Source of the DNA: Gluconacetobacter entanii
GTDB lineage: Bacteria; Pseudomonadota; Alphaproteobacteria; Acetobacterales; Acetobacteraceae
Direction: 5' to 3'
Length of the DNA: 64,000 nt
Assembly (NCBI RefSeq): GCF_003206495.1
Contig: NZ_NKUF01000010.1
Span: forward strand, 1 to 64,000
The notes under the pieces are model-generated. The model did no database searches and was not told where the DNA came from. It worked only from the letters and a program-made list of their open reading frames with translations. Shown here piece by piece: positions 58,675 through 64,000 of this stretch. Each line of letters opens with the position of its first letter. Positions within the stretch are counted from its first letter, which is position 1. A program made the translations under genes and the position numbers.

Positions 58675-58950
58675 ATGAGCGACTATCCGATAGTCATCGT
58701 GAAATGGCTCGATAGCGGGCAGCCGGGATCTGCGTGGCAATGGGCAGACGAAATACCTGAGCCAGATCCAATTGCCTGCCAGACAGTAGGACATTTGATC
58801 CATGATACGCCATTTGGCGTTGTGGTTGCCCTTAGCATTGGGGACGCCACAAGTGAACGTCCCCAAGCCAATGGGGTGATGCATATACCGCGTCCAGCGA
58901 TACAGCAGATTACTTCTTTGGGTCCTTGTGAGCAGGCTCATGACGCATGA
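58675..58950 (+). CDS. Small phage protein, unknown
   Basis: 91 aa from ATG 58675 (GGAGAGG 9 nt upstream). YPIVIVKWLDSGQPGSAWQW, then GVVVALSIGDATSERPQANG. AT-richer than its neighbours. Overlaps a convergent small gene by about 40 nt. Confidence 0.6.
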   Translation: MSDYPIVIVKWLDSGQPGSAWQWADEIPEPDPIACQTVGHLIHDTPFGVVVALSIGDATSERPQANGVMHIPRPAIQQITSLGPCEQAHDA

Positions 58951-59083
58951 CAGATGCTGCCAGCGTCTTGGCCTGCGCAGGTGTTGCGCGTCCTGTGTTC
59001 AGGACATTTGCAGCAACCGTTTTCACGCGGGAAGAAGTGTTGGGGGAAACCGGTCCACGACCGGCAGGCTTATGAGCCGCCAT
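58910..59083 (-). CDS. 57-residue basic protein, minus strand
   Basis: ATG 59083 has a strong GGAGG 7-8 nt upstream. MAAHKPAGRGPVSPNTSSRV, then KTVAANVLNTGRATPAQAKT and a Lys/His-rich end. Basic and low-complexity, probably nucleic-acid binding. It ends convergently with the plus-strand gene. Confidence 0.6.
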   Translation of the reverse strand: MAAHKPAGRGPVSPNTSSRVKTVAANVLNTGRATPAQAKTLAASVMRHEPAHKDPKK

Positions 59084-59194
59084 ATTGGGGCCTCCAGCTT
59101 TTAATAAGCCGCCTTGACCCTGCTCCTTGTACGGGCCATATGACCCATGCTACACAAGGGAGCATTCCGCAGGCGGCCCAAACGCATGCGGAGC

Positions 59195-59235
59195 AGAGAG
59201 GGGAAGGACCGCGAATCCTAGCCCCTCTCTTTTTG
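59195..59235 (+). terminator. Rho-independent terminator
   Basis: AGAGAGGGG pairs with CCCCTCTCT across an 18-nt loop and is followed by T5. End of rightward prophage transcription. Confidence 0.65.
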
Positions 59236-59343
59236 TCTGAAGTCTGGATAGACGTACACACCAAAAATTGGAAGAGGCAAGACACTAGATATTGTGTGCA
59301 TCTGAATTCTAGGCACAAGATGCATGCAATGCGTGCCGGAATA

Positions 59344-59376
59344 AAAACGGCAGGAACCCGCGAAGGCCCTGCCGTT
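59344..59376 (-). terminator. Rho-independent terminator facing left
   Basis: On the minus strand ACGGCAGGG...CCTGCCGT is followed by TTTTTATT. It would end transcription coming from the tRNA side. Confidence 0.6.
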
Positions 59377-59546
59377 CTGTTGCCCCGTTGAGTGGAACCG
59401 GGGCGGCGGTCTCTCCCTGCTGTCACGACCTATTCGACCCTAAATCTGAGGGAGATTTCTCTCCATCGTCGGGGCACTTGTCGTTCGCGCCGTATCGCTA
59501 TACCCGTTTGCATGGTCGGCCCCGATACGTGGCGTCACTCCATCTC

Positions 59547-59620
59547 TTGCAGGGACAGGATTCGAACCTGTGACCTCTTGGTTATGAGCCAAGTGAGCTA
59601 CCGGACTGCTCTACCCTACG
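59547..59620 (-). tRNA. tRNA-Met(CAU), initiator-like, prophage-borne
   Basis: Complete cloverleaf of 74 nt including discriminator A73: acceptor CGTAGGG/CCCTGCA, D stem GAGC/GCTC, anticodon stem CTTGG/CCAAG with loop CTCATAA, T stem ACAGG/CCTGT with loop TTCGAAT. Position 1-72 is a C-A mismatch and 11-24 is A-U, both bacterial initiator features. The anticodon stem lacks the three consecutive G-C pairs (29-41 is U-A). The 3' CCA is not encoded (GAG follows). It lies inside the prophage near attR. Confidence 0.85.
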
Positions 59621-59625
59621 TCAGG

Positions 59626-59679
59626 CGCTGCGACGGCCATTGCGCCCGGATCACCAATTGGAGATGGGCCGTCGCAGCG
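59626..59679. other. Long perfect hairpin beside the tRNA
   Basis: CGCTGCGACGGCC (59626-59638) and GGCCGTCGCAGCG (59667-59679) pair over 13 bp with a 28-nt loop, starting 6 bp beyond the tRNA 5' end. No T-run follows on either strand. It could be an upstream structured RNA or a protein-binding site. Confidence 0.6.
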
Positions 59680-59803
59680 GGATGATTATAGGCATGGTGG
59701 GATGGAAAGTACAAGGAGAGTTTCCGGGCAACCTCTTCACAGGGATGCGGAAATCTTACGCTGAATTGGAAACTTATCTAGCAAAAACAATGCACTGACT
59801 TTC

Positions 59804-59813
59804 CCGATAACGA
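59804..59813. other. attR core
   Basis: CCGATAACGA, identical to attL at 26792-26801 and in the same codon phase of the interrupted receptor (CC-GAT-AAC-GA). Confidence 0.75.
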
Positions 59814-60222
59814 GATCCGTTCCGCCCGCAACAATCTGGTGAATGAATATACCAAGGAAATGGTGCTGCATTCCGCGCCGAAAAACCGTGAACAGATCAG
59901 CGTAAACTGGCAGTACAAGAAGTGGTCGGTCTTCCTGCAGGAAATGCGTTACGGTTCCATCACCTACATGGCTGCGCCCACGGGTGCCGGTGCCGTGCCA
60001 TTTGAGCAGAATCCGGCGTTCATCACCAATCTGGAGGTCGATTACAAGCCCATACCGCGCTGGACGATCGGGGTTGGTGCCAACAACCTTGGCAATAAAT
60101 ACCCGACCCGTATTTCAAGTGCGATTGCCAATTCGCAGCAGGGACTTGCGAAATATGCGTCCTACTCGCCCTATGGGTTCAATGGCGGACTGTATTACGT
60201 CAAGACATCACTTGATTTCTAA
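59804..60222 (+). pseudogene. TonB-dependent receptor, 3' portion
   Basis: From the core the frame reads DNEIRSARNNLVNEYTKEMV then the last barrel strands, ending KTSLDF with the C-terminal Phe. It completes the 24730 gene. As it stands it has no promoter or ribosome site of its own; an internal ATG could only give a fragment. Confidence 0.88.
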
Positions 60223-60627
60223 GGAATATTCAGGAATTTTCCGGTCATGGCGCGTAGTGGTGAGCGGGCCGGAAAAGGAAGCATGACCGATACGGATGAT
60301 TCCCCTGATATTTTGGGAATCGACTTACCATGCATGATGATTTCAAAAACATAACTGATAAGATAATAAAAATTTTTGGGTGCCGCCTTTTCTCTGAAAA
60401 GGCGGCATTCTTTTTTGGGGAGAAATTTCATCCCCAGATCCTTCCTGATGACAGGATATGCCTGCCCCTGGGTCATTATGCGCCCACGTTCAACGGCGGC
60501 ACAGTTCATTGCAGGCCGGAGGGGAACCAAATCCACATGGGCGCTGTTTCTTCAGGACAGGTGAGGGGGACATGTTCGCGCCTGCCTGTTGATCGCGGAT
60601 TTTCCCGAAAAAGAGAGCAGTCCAGCC
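60223..60627. other. Intergenic, contains a dispersed-element copy
   Basis: Holds the hairpin element at 60365-60430. A second hairpin-like GCCGGAAAAG/CTTTTCC signal may lie near 60270. No gene is evident. Confidence 0.5.
60365..60430 (+). repeat. Dispersed hairpin element, copy 2
   Basis: GCCGCCTTTTC-TCT-GAAAAGGCGGC (60382-60406) flanked by AATTTTTGGGTG and ATTCTTTTTT. Read on the minus strand it aligns with 2278-2322 through GCCGCCTTTT...GGCGGCACCCAAAAA. Here it can act as the terminator of the receptor gene. Confidence 0.65.
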
Positions 60628-61737
60628 ATGACGTTTCCCTTCGATGCCCTGTCGGCCTGTCGCGCGGATCTTGAGGCGGAGGCAAGCGCCAATGACCCGC
60701 AGGCCGCATTCCCGGCCGAATGGATTGCCCGACTGCGAAAACTTGGCGTCCTGTCGGTAACGCTTCCTGAAACATTGGGGGGGCGGGGATCTGGCACCGG
60801 ACATCGGGGCGGCATGGAACTGTTGCAACTGCTGCAACTGGTGGGACAGGGGAGCCTGGCGCTTGGCCGTATCGTGGAGGGGCATATCAACGCCATCCGC
60901 CTGATTGCATGTTGCGGCACCGCGGACCAACTGGCCCGTGCCGCCATGGACGTGCATGATGGCGCCCTGTTTGGCGTATGGGTGACGGATGGGGCGTCAC
61001 CGCTGCGCATGGAGCACTCGGATGGGGGCATCCGGTTTCAGGGGGAGAAACTCTTTGTCTCGGGCGTGCACCATGTCACCCGCGCCCTTGTGACCGCCCG
61101 CACGCGGGCCGATACGACGTACATGCTGCTGGTTCCACTGGATGGGACGCGCACGGTGTCCCCCGCTTTTGGTGGCCTTGCGGGTATGCGCGGCGCGGGG
61201 ACGGGGCGATGTGATTTCAGTGCGACGCGATTGCCGCCAGATGCGATGATCGGGCAGGAGGGGGACTACCTGCGCCAGCCCGAATTCTCGGCGGGTGCAT
61301 GGCGTGGCATGGCCGTGGCGCTGGGCGGGATCGCGCGGTTGACCTCCCTATTGCGCCTGCAGTTGGTTGAACGGGGCCGCGCGGAAAGCCCCGCCCAGCA
61401 GGCGCGTATCGGCAGGGCGCTGATTGCGGCGGAAAGTGCGTATCTGTGGACGCGGAAAGCCGCGCTGACTGCCGCCGTTCAGGACCGGTATGACGTGGAC
61501 GAGGTCGCCGCCACCGTCAACCTGGCGCGCATCGCGGTGGAACGGGCCGGTCTGGATGTGCTCGAACTGGTGCAGCGCGGGCTGGGGCTGTCGGCGTTTA
61601 CCCGCGCCAACGTGGTCGAACGTCTGGTCCGCGACCTTGCCACCTACCTGCGCCAGCCTGCGCCGGATGAAACCCTGTGCGAAGCTGCGGCATGGTTCAC
61701 CCATCACGACCTGCCCCGGCCGGAGGACATGTCATGA
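60628..61737 (+). CDS. Acyl-CoA dehydrogenase-like protein
   Basis: 369 aa from ATG 60628. AEWIARLRKLGVLSVTLPET and GSLALGRIVEGHINAIRLIA (N-terminal helical domain), FGVWVTDGASPLRMEHSDGG, then GIRFQGEKLFVSGVHHVTRA (FAD-proximal beta domain), and a C-terminal helical bundle. Glu for classical beta-oxidation is not identifiable, so the substrate may not be an acyl-CoA of that pathway. First gene of a coupled set with a deacetylase and a methyltransferase. Confidence 0.8.
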   Translation: MTFPFDALSACRADLEAEASANDPQAAFPAEWIARLRKLGVLSVTLPETLGGRGSGTGHRGGMELLQLLQLVGQGSLALGRIVEGHINAIRLIACCGTADQLARAAMDVHDGALFGVWVTDGASPLRMEHSDGGIRFQGEKLFVSGVHHVTRALVTARTRADTTYMLLVPLDGTRTVSPAFGGLAGMRGAGTGRCDFSATRLPPDAMIGQEGDYLRQPEFSAGAWRGMAVALGGIARLTSLLRLQLVERGRAESPAQQARIGRALIAAESAYLWTRKAALTAAVQDRYDVDEVAATVNLARIAVERAGLDVLELVQRGLGLSAFTRANVVERLVRDLATYLRQPAPDETLCEAAAWFTHHDLPRPEDMS

Positions 61738-62462
61738 AGGCCGCTGTCCTGCATTGGGCCTTGCGCGGCCTGCCCGTGGCGCCATTATCGGCGATCGTGC
61801 CGGGGACGGCGCTGATCCTCGCCCCGCATGCCGATGATGAGAGCCTTGGCTGCGGTGGACTGATTGCCGCGTGCTGTGCGGCGGGCCGTCCGCCGCTTGT
61901 GGTGATCCTGAGTGATGGCGTGGGATCGCATCCCCATTCCCCGTCATGGCCGGCACCGCGCCTGCGGGCGCAGCGGCAGCACGAGGCGCTGCGTGCCGTA
62001 TCCTGCCTCGGCCTCGCGGCGGAGCGTCTGCTCTTCCTCGATCTGCCCGACACGGCGGTGCCGCATGCCGGGCCGGTTTTCGAGCGGAGCGTGCGACAGC
62101 TTGCGCATCTGTGCAGCGACCATGGCTGCGGCATCGTGCTGGCCCCGTGGCGGGGCGACCCGCATTGCGATCACGAAGCGGCGTGGAAGATGGCCGTTGC
62201 GTTGCAGGCGCGCTGCGGGGTCGGGCTTCTGGCCTATCCCGTATGGGGCTGGCTGCTCGCGGCGGAGGCTGAGGTGGAACATGAATGGCCCGTGGGGATG
62301 CGTCTGGACATCGCGCCCTATCATATGGCGAAGGCCCGTGCCGTCAGCATGCATGAAAGCCAGTATGGCAACCTGATTACCGATGACCCTACCGGCTTCA
62401 GCCTGCCGGTGGCATTGCTGGCGGCGCTGGTCACGGATTTCGAGGTTTTCATCAGGCCATGA
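61734..62462 (+). CDS. PIG-L/LmbE-family deacetylase
   Basis: 242 aa from ATG 61734 (ATGA overlap). LILAPHADDESLGCGGLIAA is the zinc-binding H-x-D-D-E motif (residues 32-36) and APWRGDPHCDHEAAW carries the second His. Members remove N-acetyl groups from sugar conjugates. Stop overlaps the next gene. Confidence 0.88.
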   Translation: MKAAVLHWALRGLPVAPLSAIVPGTALILAPHADDESLGCGGLIAACCAAGRPPLVVILSDGVGSHPHSPSWPAPRLRAQRQHEALRAVSCLGLAAERLLFLDLPDTAVPHAGPVFERSVRQLAHLCSDHGCGIVLAPWRGDPHCDHEAAWKMAVALQARCGVGLLAYPVWGWLLAAEAEVEHEWPVGMRLDIAPYHMAKARAVSMHESQYGNLITDDPTGFSLPVALLAALVTDFEVFIRP

Positions 62463-63094
62463 CGGGTGCAAGCTGGCCCCGCGCCGTGTTTGAGCGGATG
62501 TACGAACATCATCCCGACCCATGGGGGTTTGGAACGCGGGCGTATGAACGCGACAAATACCGCCAGACGCTAGGCCTGCTGGAAGGGCGGCATTTCCATC
62601 ACGCACTGGAACTTGGCTGTTCCATCGGGGTCATGACGGCCCGCCTTGCGCGGCAGTGTACGCATGTCCTTGCGGTGGACGTGGCGGAAACAGCCATCAG
62701 ACGCGCCCGGCGTCGCTGTGCCGGATTGCCGGGGGTGTCGTTTTACAGGGGGCAACTTCCCGAAGCGTTTCCTGCCCTGCCGCCACATGCGTGTGATCTG
62801 ATCGTGATTTCGGAACTGCTGTATTTTCTTGCCGCGCGGGATATCGCCCGCCTTGCGATGCAGTGCCTGCATGTGCGGCGGCCGGGCGCGCCGATCATCC
62901 TGGTCAACTGGACCGGTCCGACCGACACGCCCTGCCATGGTGACGAAGCGGCGGCCCATTTCATGAAACAGTGCGCGACCGAAGGCGTCCGGGTGGTGCA
63001 TGCCCGGCGTTATCCCGGCTATCGTCTGGATATGCTCAATGACAGGCCATTGGCGCGGCAGGTGGAACCGTCACACGCAGGTGGCGGATCGTGA
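62459..63094 (+). CDS. NodS-like SAM-dependent methyltransferase
   Basis: 211 aa, overlapping the deacetylase by 4 nt. RMYEHHPDPWGFGTRAYERD then KYRQTLGLLEGRHFHHALEL leads into motif I ELGCSIGVMTARLARQC, followed by VLAVDVAETAIRRARRR and LIVISELLYFLAARDI. NodS proteins N-methylate a deacetylated glucosamine of Nod factors, so the pairing with a PIG-L deacetylase is meaningful. Confidence 0.85.
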   Translation: MTGASWPRAVFERMYEHHPDPWGFGTRAYERDKYRQTLGLLEGRHFHHALELGCSIGVMTARLARQCTHVLAVDVAETAIRRARRRCAGLPGVSFYRGQLPEAFPALPPHACDLIVISELLYFLAARDIARLAMQCLHVRRPGAPIILVNWTGPTDTPCHGDEAAAHFMKQCATEGVRVVHARRYPGYRLDMLNDRPLARQVEPSHAGGGS

Positions 63095-64000
63095 TGCATG
63101 GAGTTGGCGCAGGATCTGTTCGGCCTGCCATGCATGCAGGTCCAGTTCGGCGCGCCTGACGGGCCTGCGTTCCAGTGTCGGGCTGGCGGCTTCCAACTGG
63201 CTCCATGCCATGCCGAAAAACCGCTCCTGCATGACTTCGAGGACGCGGGACAGCGGCAGGCCCAACTGATGGGCCAGGGAGCGGGCTGTTTCATGATGCT
63301 GCCTGCCCGGCTGGCGGAGTGCGCGCACCCGGCGCAGGGTGGTGCGTGCCTGCGCCCGAAGCAGGCATGTCCCGGCGGGTTCAAGGCTTTCATCCAGCAT
63401 CTCGTCCTGTCGGATCAGGCGACGGGCCATCGTGTCGGCCATGCCGCCGCGTGCCCGCCCGACAGTACGGCCGGAGACGCGCACCGTGACATCGGGCGCA
63501 TGCCGGATGGCGGCGTCCCCCTGTCGTAGCGCCGCGAGGAAGCCGCGATCTTCGCCCAGCGGCAGGGGCGGGATGCCCCCCGCCTGCCGCCATGCCCCGA
63601 CACGCACGGCAATGCTGGCGCCGGAATGTTCCGTATGACGCGGCCACGGATCATGCGGGTCGGGGTCGATCAGGTCATGGATACGGTCCAGCATCGTGGC
63701 ATAGGCCACTTCCGCGCGGTCGTCTTCATGCAGGGCGTGCGGGATCAGCAGGGCTTCCGCCGGGTCGATCAGCGCACGTCCACACACCGCATCGGCCCCG
63801 GCATCCAGGGCCGCGACGTTGCGCGCCAGCCAGTCCGGCGCGACGACCCCATCGGCATCTGTCGTCAGCAGGATGCCATCCGGGCCAGACATCGTGCCGG
63901 CAATTTCCATGGCTTCGCGCCGCGCGGTTCCCGCATGGGCGATCGGCAATGGATAGGTCCGCTAGATCAGGGAGAGGGAAAAGGGCAGATGCGGGCTTAT
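63071..64000 (-). pseudogene. GT2-type glycosyltransferase with in-frame amber, partial
   Basis: The last 292 codons (TTG 63949 onward) show GILLTTDADGVVAPDWLARN (D-x-D motif), GEDRGFLAALRQGDAAIRHA and a long basic C terminus, as in family-2 glycosyltransferases. Upstream in the same frame is TAG at 63962-63964, then open sequence (HLPFSLSLI) to the window edge. The N-terminal third lies outside or across the stop. Either a nonsense mutation or an artefact. Its 3' end overlaps the convergent methyltransferase gene by 24 nt. Confidence 0.65.

Larger units (their letters stand above)
26792..59813. mobile_element. Integrated prophage, myovirus-like, probably defective
   Basis: A contiguous set of integrase, lysogeny switch, early, replication, packaging, head, neck, sheath and lysis genes lies between two copies of CCGATAACGA in a split TBDR gene. 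About 33 kb. SPP1-type portal plus a contractile sheath suggests a myovirus. Tail tube, chaperone, tape measure, baseplate and fibre genes are absent; an IS200/IS605 element sits at that spot. Lysogenic functions look intact, so it may still excise, but it should not form tailed particles by itself. Confidence 0.9.

Noticed and set aside
59547-59620. tRNA gene as the attachment site of the prophage
   Set aside because: The duplicated 10-bp core lies in the receptor gene, not in the tRNA, and no tRNA fragment is found at the left end.
63962-63964. Stop-codon reassignment or amber suppression, suggested by two in-frame TAGs (about 165 and 63962)
   Set aside because: Many other genes in the window end normally with TAG and no suppressor tRNA is visible; two independent nonsense mutations or errors are simpler.

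Overview
The window looks like chromosome from an acetic acid bacterium (Acetobacteraceae, Komagataeibacter/Gluconacetobacter-like). The reasons are high-GC coding sequence, large TonB-dependent receptors (TBDRs), a 5-oxoprolinase/biotin-carboxylase cluster, and a recurrent GCCGCC-type hairpin element between genes. The genus is inferred from overall character, not from a marker gene.

Host, left part (1-26801). An IS end truncates a DHA2-type efflux gene that lies downstream of an isochorismatase-fold hydrolase. A divergent TetR regulator has two identical candidate operators. An aldo/keto reductase, a YbaK-type deacylase, a small AT-richer stretch with a lipoprotein and a secreted protein, a 962-aa TBDR and a DUF72 protein follow. 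Next is a nitrogen/organic-acid block: class I aminotransferase, MFS and EamA transporters and pxpACB on the minus strand; on the plus strand an SDR, a biotin carrier protein, a biotin carboxylase, a second biotinyl-domain protein without the biotin lysine, and aspartate ammonia-lyase, facing a Nac-like LysR regulator. Together these would convert 5-oxoproline to glutamate, aspartate and fumarate plus ammonia (inference).

Prophage (26792-59813, about 33 kb). It sits inside a TBDR gene. A 10-bp core (CCGATAACGA) is present at both ends in the same reading frame, so precise excision would restore an 826-aa receptor. The left arm, on the minus strand, carries a tyrosine integrase, an excisionase-like protein, a Dam-type methylase, a PP-loop/PAPS-reductase-like protein, a chain of tiny overlapping genes, a 9-residue-repeat protein and a BRO-N/KilA-C antirepressor. 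The switch has a short CI-like repressor without a protease domain, a Cro/YdaS-like protein and four related 17-bp operators. The right arm holds zinc-ribbon and HTH proteins, a RusA-like resolvase, replication proteins, a second methyltransferase, then terS, terL, portal, scaffold, capsid, neck genes and a contractile-tail sheath. An IS200/IS605 element (tnpA, tnpB) lies directly after the sheath, and no tail tube, tape measure, baseplate or fibre gene follows. The prophage therefore looks tail-deleted, although lysis genes, lipoproteins, a papain-like protein and an initiator-like tRNA remain on the far side.

Host, right part (59804-64000). This holds the receptor 3' piece, a copy of the hairpin element, then an acyl-CoA-dehydrogenase-like gene, a PIG-L deacetylase and a NodS-like methyltransferase in a tight operon, facing a GT2 glycosyltransferase with an in-frame amber codon that runs off the window.
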